A DNA stretch of 64,000 nucleotides, taken from contig NZ_UGPW01000001.1 in NCBI RefSeq assembly GCF_900453105.1, forward strand, positions 310,001 through 374,000, read 5' to 3'. This DNA comes from Moraxella ovis. GTDB taxonomy: Bacteria > Pseudomonadota > Gammaproteobacteria > Pseudomonadales > Moraxellaceae. The notes below the pieces were generated by a model. The model worked only from the letters and a program-made list of their open reading frames with translations, ran no database searches and was not told the DNA's origin. This document shows, piece after piece, positions 53,929 to 62,669 of this stretch; the first letter of the stretch is position 1, and each line of letters starts with the position of its first letter. Position numbers and translations under genes: made by a program.

Positions 53929-54444
53929 GAATTTTCCTTATTTTCATTTAAATTGAGCAAAAATTTTCTAAAAAAGATTGTAACACAGCCCCAAGATTTT
54001 AGGATAATTTCTAGAAACTGTAACAAATTATGAATTTATGCCAAAATATTGCCTTAAATCGCTGTTAGGATAAAATATTTTTGGCTGTTTTTATTGCTAA
54101 TTTAAAAAATTATCGAAAAAATCAGCACTTTTTAAGATTTTCAAAGAATCTTTAAAAGATCTCTCTGATTTGATGGTGCAAAATTTTGCCAGATTTGACT
54201 TTTTAGATAAAAAATAGCGCAGTTTTTGAAAATACCAACAAAAAATTGCAAAAATGAGACGAATGTTTCTAGAGGCGGACAGATTTTTGCAAAACTTTAC
54301 ATTTCACTCTACAAACACGTACAGTCATTAAGAAATATTTTGTTACTATAACTTCAACGTAAAGAGCAAAGCAAACAAAAACTCTTTGGGTCATTAAACA
54401 AACAACAAAGCAAGCGGTGCTTAACCGCATTTTAGGAGAAGTAT
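53929..54444. promoter_or_regulatory. Long AT-rich upstream region of the outer-membrane barrel gene
   Basis: A 516-base gap between divergent genes with no credible gene; a minus-strand open frame overlapping the barrel gene start is a shadow. It holds the palindrome GCAAAATTTTGC (54178-54189), a candidate -10 TATAAC (54347-54352), and a leader with the complementary hexamers AAAGAG (54361-54366) and CTCTTT (about 54381-54386). Confidence 0.45.
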
Positions 54445-54984
54445 ATGAAAACTCTAAACAAAGCAATCCTAGCTCTAGGCGCATCATCAGTACTAGCAAT
54501 GAGCGCAAACGCTGCCATCACTTATGGTTCAGCAGCAGCTGGTCAGCCATACGTAGGTGTTAAAGTTGGTCAAATCGACGCCGACAAAGCAAAAAATGCA
54601 ACTGCCTATGGCGTGTACGCGGGTTATAACTTTGACCAAAACTTCGGTGCTGAAGTAGAGTACGTGGGTTCTAAAGATAAGAGCTACACAACTAACGGCG
54701 TAAACCGTGAGTTTGATGCCAAGACTTATGGCGCATACGGTACTTATCGTTATAACTTCAACAACACCCCAGTTTATGTAAAAGGTAAACTAGGTATTGC
54801 AAAAACTAAAGTAGAAGATCGCCGCGTTAACGGTAACTCTATCATCAAATCAGACAAAACCAGTCTAGCGGCCGGTGCAGCTGTTGGCTTCAATGCAACA
54901 CCAAACGTAGGTTTTGAAGCTGGTTATAACTACCTAAACAGCGACGCTACCATGTGGGGCGTGGGTGCACACCTAAAATTCTAA
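54445..54984 (+). CDS. Outer-membrane beta-barrel protein (opacity/OmpX-like porin family)
   Basis: A 179-residue protein with a signal peptide (about 1-23, ending ANAA) and about eight alternating beta strands (YVGVKVGQID, YGVYAGYNF, NFGAEVEYVG, YGAYGTYRYNF, PVYVKGKLGIA, VGFEAGYNYL), ending in Phe, the barrel-assembly signal. Strong ribosome site AGGAGAAG. Codon use is like highly expressed genes. Related small barrels mediate adhesion or membrane stability; the exact role here is unknown. A terminator follows. Confidence 0.87.
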   Translation: MKTLNKAILALGASSVLAMSANAAITYGSAAAGQPYVGVKVGQIDADKAKNATAYGVYAGYNFDQNFGAEVEYVGSKDKSYTTNGVNREFDAKTYGAYGTYRYNFNNTPVYVKGKLGIAKTKVEDRRVNGNSIIKSDKTSLAAGAAVGFNATPNVGFEAGYNYLNSDATMWGVGAHLKF

Positions 54985-55013
54985 TCTAGCTTAAAGTTGG
55001 TAGAACAACACAT

Positions 55014-55050
55014 AGAACAACCGTCCATTTGGGCGGTTGTTTTTTTGTTT
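55014..55050 (+). terminator. Terminator of the outer-membrane barrel gene
   Basis: Stem ACAACCGTCC / GGGCGGTTGT (one G-T pair) with a 4-base loop and a run of eight T. Confidence 0.87.
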
Positions 55051-55067
55051 AAAATACATCTCAGCAA

Positions 55068-55101
55068 ATAAAAAACACCCAACCGAAGTTGAGTGTTCTT
55101 A
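55068..55101 (-). terminator. tRNA-Phe terminator
   Basis: On the minus strand, stem AACACTCAAC / GTTGGGTGTT with a TTCG loop and T-run, starting 5 bases after the tRNA CCA end. Confidence 0.8.
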
Positions 55102-55105
55102 AATA

Positions 55106-55181
55106 TGGTGGCGTGGGGCAGGATCGAACTGCCGACACACGGATTTTCAATCCGTTGCTCTACCGACTGAGCTACCGCGCC
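55106..55181 (-). tRNA. tRNA-Phe (GAA)
   Basis: A 76-base cloverleaf with encoded CCA. The D arm reads AGCTCAGTCGGTAGAGC, the anticodon stem-loop ACGGA-TTGAAAA-TCCGT gives anticodon GAA, and the T arm reads GGCAG-TTCGATC-CTGCC. The acceptor stem is GGCGCGG against CCACGCC, which leaves one C-A mismatch at pair 5-68. All other stems pair fully. Confidence 0.96.
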
Positions 55182-55361
55182 AAAGTTTTGATTAGCTTTA
55201 TTGGCTAAGTGGTGCGTATTATATATGATTTTAAAAACTTTGCAAGCACTTTTTGCACAAATTTCCAAAATTTTAAAAATTTTTCTATTTTGGGGCAAAA
55301 GTACTGATTTTACGATTTTTTTTGGGTATGATAGAGTGTTTTGAATGGCATGAGACATAAG

Positions 55362-56303
55362 ATGAATCAGTTGAGCGTGAATTTTAATAAATTAGATGCA
55401 AATAGTTTGGCGAGTGCGCGTGATTTTGTTTCGGATTGCTTAGCGGCAGATTTTGAGCTGGTCTTTGAACAGGTACGACTGCCAAATCCGTTGGGAGGGG
55501 CGTCTGTTTATGCCTTATCAAACGGTGGCAAGCGAGTGCGTCCGCTGCTTGTATTGGCGACTTTTTTGACAGTATGCGACGAAGGGTTGGATTTGGCAGG
55601 TGGAGCGGATTTTAATATGGTGCGCCGTGCCATGCTTGCCATTGAGATGATTCACAGCTATTCTCTGGTTCATGATGACCTGCCGTGCATGGATGATGAT
55701 GACCTACGCCGTGGCAAACCAACCTGCCATGTGGTCTATGGTGAGGCTACCGCGATGCTGGTAGGGGATGTGCTACAGTCGCTTGCCTTTGATGTGCTGG
55801 GCGGCGATTATTGGGGTGATACGGATGATGTCAAATTCGCCAAACTCACCAAAATTCTAGCAGCCAATGCCAGACGAATGGTGGCAGGGCAGCAGGCGGA
55901 TTTGAATGGTGAACAAAAACAGCTAAGCCAAAACGAGCTAAAAGCCATCCATAAGGACAAAACAGGGGCGTTAATCGTGGCAAGCGTCCTAATGGGGGCG
56001 GTGTGTGGCGGTGCGTCTGATGAACGCATGGCAAGTCTTGGCGAGTATGCACGGCTTATCGGGCTTGCCTATCAAGTGCAGGACGATGTGCTTGATGTCG
56101 TGGCGGACACCCAAACGCTGGGCAAAATGGCAGGCAGTGATGAAAAACTGGACAAATCCACCTACGTCAAACTGCTTGGCGTGGACAATGCTCGTGCCTA
56201 TGCTGATGAGCTCTTTGATAAGGCAAGAGAGCAAGTGGCAGATTTGGGCGATGGCAATCTACTTTTGCAAATGGTGGATTGGCTACAAAAAAGAGATTAT
56301 TAA
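55362..56303 (+). CDS. ispA: Farnesyl diphosphate synthase (IspA-type polyprenyl synthetase)
   Basis: A 313-residue prenyl chain elongase that condenses isopentenyl diphosphate with allylic diphosphates. The first aspartate-rich motif is HDDLPCMDDDDLRRG and the second QVQDDVLDV; GGKRVRPLL and the KTGALI segment are present. The likely product is farnesyl diphosphate, as in proteobacterial IspA, but chain length is inferred. The ATG at 55362 is chosen; an ATG at 55350 is possible. It lies wholly in a GATC-free block together with mutY. Confidence 0.92.
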   Translation: MNQLSVNFNKLDANSLASARDFVSDCLAADFELVFEQVRLPNPLGGASVYALSNGGKRVRPLLVLATFLTVCDEGLDLAGGADFNMVRRAMLAIEMIHSYSLVHDDLPCMDDDDLRRGKPTCHVVYGEATAMLVGDVLQSLAFDVLGGDYWGDTDDVKFAKLTKILAANARRMVAGQQADLNGEQKQLSQNELKAIHKDKTGALIVASVLMGAVCGGASDERMASLGEYARLIGLAYQVQDDVLDVVADTQTLGKMAGSDEKLDKSTYVKLLGVDNARAYADELFDKAREQVADLGDGNLLLQMVDWLQKRDY

Positions 56304-56374
56304 AAACAGGATTTTGATGTTTGGAAAATGTCAAATTTTTAGTTTTGCGATTTAAATTAATAACTTTTTCAGGC

Positions 56375-57520
56375 CTACCCCACCAATTTCCCCATCGCCT
56401 TTGGCACGCCCAGCCCATCACACCCTTTTTGCCAAACAAAATCGGCATGCACGGCGGTTAGGGCGTGGTTGATTTTATCATAAAGCGTTTTATCAATATT
56501 TATATCAACCAATGACAAATGCCAATGAAAATGCGTGAGCGTGTGTTTGATGGTTTTGGCGTTATTGATAGGGATGTTTGGCAGATTATCCAAAATTTGA
56601 CGCTCGGCAAGGCTTGGGCGTTGGGCGTGGGTGTATTTATCGTGCATGGTTTTGGCGTGATGTAAATCATGGAGTACATTGCCTTGTTTGTCATTTATCA
56701 TCAGCATGGGCAAGGCATACAGTCCGTCCCAAATGCCTGTCCCTGTGTCGCTTTGGCGTTTTATCCATAACAGTTTATCATCATATATCAGAGCAAACAC
56801 GAGCGAATGGCGGTGGGGTTTGTCCGCCTTTTTGGTTTTGACAGGATAGGCGGTGGGATTGCCATCCTTATGGGCGGTGCAGTCGTCCGATAGTGGGCAA
56901 GAGATGCAAGCAGGGCGAGTGCGAGTACAGACAGTCGCCCCCAAATCCATCATCGCTTGGGCAAACTTACCGCTATCGTGGGTGGGCGTGAGCGTGTCGG
57001 CAAGCTCCCACAGTGCCTTGTCGGTGGCGGATTTGGTGATGTCGCCATCTATGCCTGCCCAGCGTGTCAGCACCCGTTTGACGTTGCCATCACATATCAC
57101 GCCACGCCCACGCACGCCCATCGCCACAATCGCCCCTGCGGTGGAGCGTCCCACGCCACGCACGTTTTGCCATTCGTCCACCGTCTTTGGAAAATGCCCA
57201 TGCGTGGCGATATAATCCGCCACTTGCTTTGCCCCTTGATGTAGATTTCTTGCCCGAGCATAGTAGCCAAGCCCTGCCCATAGGTTTGCCACATCGTCCC
57301 AGTCGGCAGCTGCCAAATCTTGTACAGTGGGGAATGTATCCATAAACCGCCCAAAATAACCCAAAACAGTGGCGACTTGGGTTTGTTGAAGCATGATTTC
57401 AGACAGCCAAACGGCATAAATGTCAGACGTGTCGGCATGATGATATTGCCAAGGCAAGTCATGGCGACCGTGCGTGGCAAACCAAGTAAGCAGGCGTGGG
57501 GCAAAAGTAGTGTGGTTCAT
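56375..57520 (-). CDS. mutY: Adenine DNA glycosylase MutY
   Basis: A 381-residue base-excision enzyme that removes adenine opposite 8-oxoguanine. The catalytic glutamate lies in LSEIMLQQTQV, the helix-hairpin-helix in VRGVGRSTAGAI, the catalytic Asp in VICDGNVKR, and the 4Fe-4S ligands in C-x6-C-x2-C-x5-C (CTRTRPACISCPLSDDC). The C-terminal NUDIX-like domain that checks 8-oxoG is present (about 235-375). Ribosome site weak. Converges with ispA; coding style matches ispA, not the genes further right. Confidence 0.94.
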   Translation of the reverse strand: MNHTTFAPRLLTWFATHGRHDLPWQYHHADTSDIYAVWLSEIMLQQTQVATVLGYFGRFMDTFPTVQDLAAADWDDVANLWAGLGYYARARNLHQGAKQVADYIATHGHFPKTVDEWQNVRGVGRSTAGAIVAMGVRGRGVICDGNVKRVLTRWAGIDGDITKSATDKALWELADTLTPTHDSGKFAQAMMDLGATVCTRTRPACISCPLSDDCTAHKDGNPTAYPVKTKKADKPHRHSLVFALIYDDKLLWIKRQSDTGTGIWDGLYALPMLMINDKQGNVLHDLHHAKTMHDKYTHAQRPSLAERQILDNLPNIPINNAKTIKHTLTHFHWHLSLVDINIDKTLYDKINHALTAVHADFVWQKGCDGLGVPKAMGKLVG

Positions 57521-57652
57521 GAGATGATCTTTTTATCAAAAAAAACCTTCATGGGGATGGTGCGCCAATTTTCATCAGGTAAATGAAAAATTTTTGAAAT
57601 TTCAATCAGATAAGTTCCATGTTTAGGTGTGAACTTTGGTATAATATCAGGC

Positions 57653-58588
57653 ATGAGACATGTATTTTTTGTGATTGTATTTTTGTTGTTGTCAAGTCAT
57701 GCGCTGGCGAATGTGGCAAGTGTGCAGGCGAGTGGGTTTGTGCAGGGCTTTAATGATGTTTTTGGCGAGTGTCGTGGGCATTTTTATGATGGTCAGGCAC
57801 CCATGCTGACCGGCACACGTGGTCAGAACTTGAATAGGGAGTTGGATGCGCTGTGCTTTGAAGGTTTTGCGGTGCTGCATTCTGGCGTGTCGCGTACGCC
57901 GCTTTGGTCGGCAGAACGCTTGACTAGAGAGCGTATTCAGAATGCCAGAACCTTGGCGCGGACGGACAGTTTTCGCAGTGAGAGCCGTTTGCCGCATGGT
58001 AGACGTGCCGAACTTTCTGATTATAATCGCTCTGGGTTCGATCGCGGGCATCTGTCACCTAATGGTGATATGGCAAATGCTAATACACAGTACGAGAGTT
58101 TTAGCTTGGCTAACATCGCGCCGCAAAATGGCACGCACAACCGCAATGTGTGGCGGCACATCGAGACCACCACGCGCAACCTAACCACCAAATATGGCGA
58201 CGTGTATGTGGTGACGGGCGTGGTTTTTGCCACCAATAAAGTTGAGCGTATCGGCGGACGCGTGCTGGTGCCGAGTCATTTTTTTAAGGCGGTGTATTTG
58301 CCAAGTCTGAATCAGGCTGCGGTGTATTATTCTCCCAATGCCGAAAGCTCAAGCTATGAAGTCATCAGTCTAAGTGAGCTGACACGGCGCACTGGCATGA
58401 ATGTATTCCCTGCTTTGCCGGTCCCTGTGCAGGATTATGCTTACGATCTGCCACGCCCGAACGAAAAAGGCGAGATCGCACCAACTGGCATTGATATGGA
58501 TAAGATTGATCTGACGACTGGCAGTGGCTGGCTGTTGCTTGGGCTTGAGATTTTTAAATATTTTATTAGTAGCATCAACCAAGCTTAG
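57653..58588 (+). CDS. Secreted DNA/RNA non-specific endonuclease (NucA type)
   Basis: A 311-residue beta-beta-alpha-metal nuclease. A signal peptide (about 1-19, ending HALA) is followed by the domain with the DRGH motif at 130-133 (FDRGHLSPNGDM) and the metal-binding Asn in NIAPQN...NRNVW. It should be exported and cleave DNA and RNA in the periplasm or outside. The ATG at 57653 is chosen because it gives a clean signal peptide; a GTG 24 bases upstream does not. Its stop overlaps the ribosome site of the next small gene. Confidence 0.92.
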   Translation: MRHVFFVIVFLLLSSHALANVASVQASGFVQGFNDVFGECRGHFYDGQAPMLTGTRGQNLNRELDALCFEGFAVLHSGVSRTPLWSAERLTRERIQNARTLARTDSFRSESRLPHGRRAELSDYNRSGFDRGHLSPNGDMANANTQYESFSLANIAPQNGTHNRNVWRHIETTTRNLTTKYGDVYVVTGVVFATNKVERIGGRVLVPSHFFKAVYLPSLNQAAVYYSPNAESSSYEVISLSELTRRTGMNVFPALPVPVQDYAYDLPRPNEKGEIAPTGIDMDKIDLTTGSGWLLLGLEIFKYFISSINQA

Positions 58589-58596
58589 GAGGATTG

Positions 58597-58851
58597 ATGG
58601 ATATTTTTAATAATGATCATGAGGTGCTAAGCGTGGGCGGTCTGACCATCGAGAACCACGTTGGACAAATCACCATTTATGGCGATCTAAACATCGCTCC
58701 CAATGAGACAGGACGCAAGCAGGCTAAGTTGCTTGCGGATTTTTTTGGTAAGCTTGCTCAGGCGACCAAAGATTTTGATCGTGACGACAGCTCAAATTCT
58801 AATCTGACCGCTCAATCCACCGAGAAAGTCGATAATCCTTTCATGAGCTGA
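58597..58851 (+). CDS. Small acidic protein translationally coupled to the nuclease
   Basis: An 84-residue protein I do not recognise. It begins MDIFNNDHEVLSVGG, has a beta-like first half (LTIENHVGQITIYGDLNI), a helical middle (RKQAKLLADFFGKLAQATKDF) and a disordered, Ser/Asn-rich acidic tail. There is no signal peptide, so it is cytoplasmic. Its ribosome site AGGAGG overlaps the nuclease stop codon, so translation of the two is linked. A protective inhibitor of the nuclease is one possibility, but nothing in the sequence proves it. Confidence 0.75.
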   Translation: MDIFNNDHEVLSVGGLTIENHVGQITIYGDLNIAPNETGRKQAKLLADFFGKLAQATKDFDRDDSSNSNLTAQSTEKVDNPFMS

Positions 58852-58980
58852 TGGCATAACAGTTATAAAAAACCAACAAAAAACGCCAATTGCCTACAGA
58901 CTTAGTGTTTGCTTTTGATTTTTGGCTTGGTTATAATGGATTTACACTTGTACTTTACTGTGTTTTAAAGGAGAATTCTT

Positions 58981-59352
58981 ATGAGACTAATAACTAAATT
59001 CATCGCAGCGACCGCAGGTCTGACCCTAGCGAGCATGGCTTTTGCCGCTGATCCTATCGTTGGTAATTGGCAAATGAGTGAGAACGGTCAGCCAAAAGCC
59101 GTCGTAAAAATCACCGAATCGGGCGGTAAGTTCTCAGGCGTGGTCATCTCAGGTCAAACTGAAAAAGCCAAACAATATGTTGGCAAAACTGTCATCCTAA
59201 ATGCCGAAAACCTTGGCGGTGGCAAATACAAAGGCAAAGCCAAAGACCCACGTTGGGGCATAATTCCTGCTGTTAACGCGGACATCACTCTAAATGGCAA
59301 CAAGCTAACTCTAAAAACACTAAAAGGCTCTCAAGTCCTAACGCGCAAATAA
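58981..59352 (+). CDS. DUF2147-family periplasmic protein
   Basis: A 123-residue protein with a signal peptide (about 1-22, ending AFAA) and a lipocalin-like beta domain of family DUF2147 (PIVGNWQM, AVVKITESGGKFSGVV, GGGKYKGKAKDP). Basic overall. AAGGAG lies 8 bases before the ATG. Function unknown. Single gene ending in a bidirectional terminator. Confidence 0.88.
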   Translation: MRLITKFIAATAGLTLASMAFAADPIVGNWQMSENGQPKAVVKITESGGKFSGVVISGQTEKAKQYVGKTVILNAENLGGGKYKGKAKDPRWGIIPAVNADITLNGNKLTLKTLKGSQVLTRK

Positions 59353-59365
59353 TAGCTTTCGCCCA

Positions 59366-59399
59366 TAAAAAACGCACTTAACTCAAGTGCGTTTTTTGT

Positions 59400-59401
<2 letters not shown>
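59366..59401. terminator. Bidirectional terminator between DUF2147 gene and glnB
   Basis: Stem AAAAAACGCACTT / AAGTGCGTTTTTT with a 5-base loop. Confidence 0.9.
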
Positions 59402-59765
<364 letters not shown>

Positions 59766-59877
59766 TTAGTAAATGATGGGTGAATTATAACGCCAAATTT
59801 CATAAAAATCCAATGTTCATCGCGCCAATTTCTGCTACAATAAGGGATAATTTGGACTATCAAATAGAGATGTTGTG

Positions 59878-61278
59878 ATGCAACAAGCGAATTCTTTAGA
59901 TGTGATTATCGGGCTTGGCGGTTCGGGTTTGTCCGCGGTGAATTTTTTGTGTGCCGAGGGGCGACGTGTGGCGGTGATGGATGAGCAGCCCGCCCCAAGC
60001 CTCGCTCCAAAGTTGCCCGAAGACGTCCAGACAGCATTCGGTGGCATCGATGAGGCGTTGTTGTTATCTGCAAATCGCATCATCATTAGCCCAGGGGTCG
60101 ATCCTCGCCATCCTGCCATCCAATCGGCAAAATCTGCAGACATTCCTGTGCTAAGCGACATTCAACTGTTCTGTGATGCATTACATGCGCGTGATGAACG
60201 TACGGGCAAGCGTACGCCAATCGTCGCCATCACAGGCTCGAACGCCAAATCAACAGTAACCACCCTAGTCGGCGAGATGGCCAAACAGGTCGGTAAAGTC
60301 GTTGGCGTAGGCGGCAATATCGGCACACCGGCACTTGACTTGCTTGCCATTGACGGCATGGATCTGGTGGTGCTTGAGCTGTCTAGTTTCCAGCTAGAGC
60401 ACGTCAGCCATCTGGGTGCATCTGTGGCAACCATCTTAAACATCTCTCCAGATCACTTAGATCGTCACGGCGACATGACGGGTTATTTGGCTCAGAAATT
60501 GCGAATTTTTGACGATGCTCGTGCGGCGGTCATCTGCCTAGACGATACAGAATTACAGGCGTCTTGCCAGCAAGTATTGAGCGATCATGGTGTATCTGAG
60601 GCAGCTGTGATTACCACGAGCGGCGTTATCGATTGTGACTGTCATGCTGATTTTTGTTTGGTGAAATCAGAGGGGCGGATTTATCTGTGCTGCCGAGGCG
60701 AACATTTGCTGTCTGCTGATGAGCTATTCATCAAAGGTAAGCATAACCTGCTAAATGCGCTGTCAGCACTGGCACTAGGTCAAGCGGTAGGTCTTGATAT
60801 GCCAAGCATGATCGCAGCATTGAAGGCATTCAAAGGACTGCCTCATCGCTGTGAGTATGTCGATGAGGTGGCAGGTCGAGCTTATTTTAATGATTCAAAA
60901 GGCACTAACATCGGTTCAACGCTGGCCGCCATTGATGGCTTGGGTGCGGTCTATGGCGAGCGTTCATTAGCGATTATCTTGGGTGGTCTGGGTAAGGGTC
61001 AGGACTTTAGTGAGCTTGGCGCAGATATTGATAAATACGCGCATTCGGTCTATCTGATCGGCGCGGATGCAGGCGTGATCGAAAAGGATCTGTCAGCGAC
61101 GTCAGGCTTATCTAAGCGCATTCAGCAACTTGGTACATTGCAGGCAGCGGTGGATCTAGCAAGCCAAAGCTCGGCCAAGGCAGTGCTGTTATCTCCAGCT
61201 TGTGCAAGTTTTGACCAATTCAAAAGCTATGGCGATCGCGGTGATAAGTTCGTCTCGATGGTTAAGGCTTTGGCATAA
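59878..61278 (+). CDS. murD: UDP-N-acetylmuramoylalanine-D-glutamate ligase
   Basis: A 466-residue Mur ligase that adds D-glutamate to UDP-MurNAc-L-alanine. N-terminal Rossmann domain (IIGLGGSGLSAVNFL), ATP-binding GSNAKSTVTTL (Ala in place of the usual Gly of GSNGKST), VLELSSFQLE, NISPDHLDRHG and FNDSKGTNIGSTLAAI are present. It uses the D-glutamate made by MurI, encoded 38 kb to the left. A terminator after it separates it from ftsW, unlike a continuous dcw operon. Confidence 0.96.
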   Translation: MQQANSLDVIIGLGGSGLSAVNFLCAEGRRVAVMDEQPAPSLAPKLPEDVQTAFGGIDEALLLSANRIIISPGVDPRHPAIQSAKSADIPVLSDIQLFCDALHARDERTGKRTPIVAITGSNAKSTVTTLVGEMAKQVGKVVGVGGNIGTPALDLLAIDGMDLVVLELSSFQLEHVSHLGASVATILNISPDHLDRHGDMTGYLAQKLRIFDDARAAVICLDDTELQASCQQVLSDHGVSEAAVITTSGVIDCDCHADFCLVKSEGRIYLCCRGEHLLSADELFIKGKHNLLNALSALALGQAVGLDMPSMIAALKAFKGLPHRCEYVDEVAGRAYFNDSKGTNIGSTLAAIDGLGAVYGERSLAIILGGLGKGQDFSELGADIDKYAHSVYLIGADAGVIEKDLSATSGLSKRIQQLGTLQAAVDLASQSSAKAVLLSPACASFDQFKSYGDRGDKFVSMVKALA

Positions 61279-61291
61279 CCAGTATTGTCGG

Positions 61292-61322
61292 TACAGCCAT
61301 CCTTCGGGGTGGCTTTTTTATT
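61292..61322 (+). terminator. murD terminator with UUCG tetraloop
   Basis: Stem AGCCATCC / GGGTGGCT closed by TTCG and followed by seven T. Confidence 0.87.
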
Positions 61323-61372
61323 TTTCATGACTTGCAGCTTGTAATTTTAGAACTTTTGTAACAATTCATAAA

Positions 61373-61415
61373 TTTGATGAAATTTTCTTTGATTCATCAA
61401 AAAGTGGTTTATAAT
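61373..61415 (+). promoter_or_regulatory. ftsW promoter with overlapping inverted repeat
   Basis: TATAAT at 61410-61415 is a perfect -10, with TTTGAT (61388-61393) a weak -35 at 16 bases. A perfect 9-base inverted repeat TTTGATGAA (61373-61381) / TTCATCAAA (61393-61401) spans the -35 region. Confidence 0.6.
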
Positions 61416-61457
61416 AATACGTTTAATTTTTAGATTTAAAATCACAAAGTAGCCGCC

Positions 61458-62621
61458 ATGCCCCAATATGTCCAAAAACTACTGTCACTCAACCTACCAT
61501 CAGCGCGCACGACGCTACTGGTCAGTCTAGGATTGTTATTAACGCTGTCCTTGTTGATGATTGCTTCAGCTTCCATTCCTTTTGCGCTTGCCAAAGATCT
61601 GTATCCGATGCGATTCTTTTGGTCGCAGCTTTTGTATATCGGTCTTGGTGTGGCGGCGGCTTATGTGGTGTATAATCTGCCTTTGCGGATTTATTGTAAG
61701 TTTAGCAATGTTTTGGCGCTTTGGCTTGGGGTGGTGGCGCTCCTGATATTGACGGCAATATTTGCGGTGCCGATCAACGGCTCTAAGCGCTGGCTGAACA
61801 TTGCCGGCTTTAGTCTGCAGTCGGCAGAACTTGCCAAGATGGTGATGGTCATGGTGGCGGCTGAATACGTGGTTCGGCGTTCGGCGGACATGCGAGGCAG
61901 CCTATGGGGTGGCTGGCGACTTCTTTTGTGGTATTTACCCATTGTGACTTTATTGGTTCTGCAGCCAGACTTTGGTTCGACAGCGGTGATTGTGGCGACA
62001 TTATTGGTAATTGCCTTTATTAGTGGTGCTCCATTAAGGGATTATGCGTTTATCACGACAGTTATTGGTGTAACGATGGCTGTTGGAATGGCTTTTGCAG
62101 ACTATCGACGTGAGCGATTGATGTCTTTTTGGGATCCGTTTGATGACATTCAGGATACTGATTATCAGTTGTCTAGAAGTTTGATTGCCTTTGGTCGAGG
62201 TGAATTTAGCGGTGTGGGCTATGGCGACAGTGTTCAGAAGTTATCGCATCTACCCGAGGCGCATACGGACTTTATCTTAGCGATTACCGGTGAGGAATTG
62301 GGCTTTATTGGTGTGTCATTCGTACTGTTGCTAGGAGCGCTCATGGTCGCTGCAATCATGCACATCAGTTATGTCACCTTGAAGCGCCGTCAGTTGCGTC
62401 TAAGCTATATGGTGTTTGGATTCGCTACAGTAATTTTTGGTCAGATTTTTATTAATGCCGGCATGAACATGGGCATTCTACCAACGAAGGGCTTGACGCT
62501 ACCGTTTTATAGTTTTGGTGGTTCGGCACTGCTTGTGAACATGATGATGATTGGCTTTATTCTTAAAGTTGATAAAGAGAGCGAAGGCATCGACCGTATG
62601 GGGTTAAGCCGTAATTTCTAA
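61458..62621 (+). CDS. ftsW: Cell division SEDS protein FtsW
   Basis: A 387-residue, ten-segment inner-membrane glycosyltransferase of the SEDS family that makes septal peptidoglycan with its partner PBP3. Family segments GSKRWLNIAGFSLQSAELAK, LQPDFGSTAVI, GVGYGDSVQKLSHLPEAHTDFIL (part LPEAHTDFI) and PTKGLTLPFYSFGGS are present. FtsW is favoured over RodA because of its position next to murD. It has its own promoter. Confidence 0.94.
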   Translation: MPQYVQKLLSLNLPSARTTLLVSLGLLLTLSLLMIASASIPFALAKDLYPMRFFWSQLLYIGLGVAAAYVVYNLPLRIYCKFSNVLALWLGVVALLILTAIFAVPINGSKRWLNIAGFSLQSAELAKMVMVMVAAEYVVRRSADMRGSLWGGWRLLLWYLPIVTLLVLQPDFGSTAVIVATLLVIAFISGAPLRDYAFITTVIGVTMAVGMAFADYRRERLMSFWDPFDDIQDTDYQLSRSLIAFGRGEFSGVGYGDSVQKLSHLPEAHTDFILAITGEELGFIGVSFVLLLGALMVAAIMHISYVTLKRRQLRLSYMVFGFATVIFGQIFINAGMNMGILPTKGLTLPFYSFGGSALLVNMMMIGFILKVDKESEGIDRMGLSRNF

Positions 62622-62637
62622 GATTTGTGGATTAAAA

Positions 62638-62669
62638 GTAAAAAGTCAGCCAAAGCGCTGGCTTTTTTA
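62638..62669. terminator. Bidirectional terminator between ftsW and gluQRS
   Basis: Stem AGTCAGC / GCTGGCT with a 6-base loop, A-run before and T-run after. Confidence 0.82.

Noticed and set aside
54269..54508. 79-codon minus-strand open frame upstream of the outer-membrane barrel gene
   Set aside because: It overlaps the start of a well-supported gene antisense and has no ribosome site.
57653..58851. Anti-phage or toxin-antitoxin defence system
   Set aside because: The nuclease has a clear export signal and there is no toxin-antitoxin type antitoxin domain or phage-related neighbour; coupling to a small protein alone is not enough.
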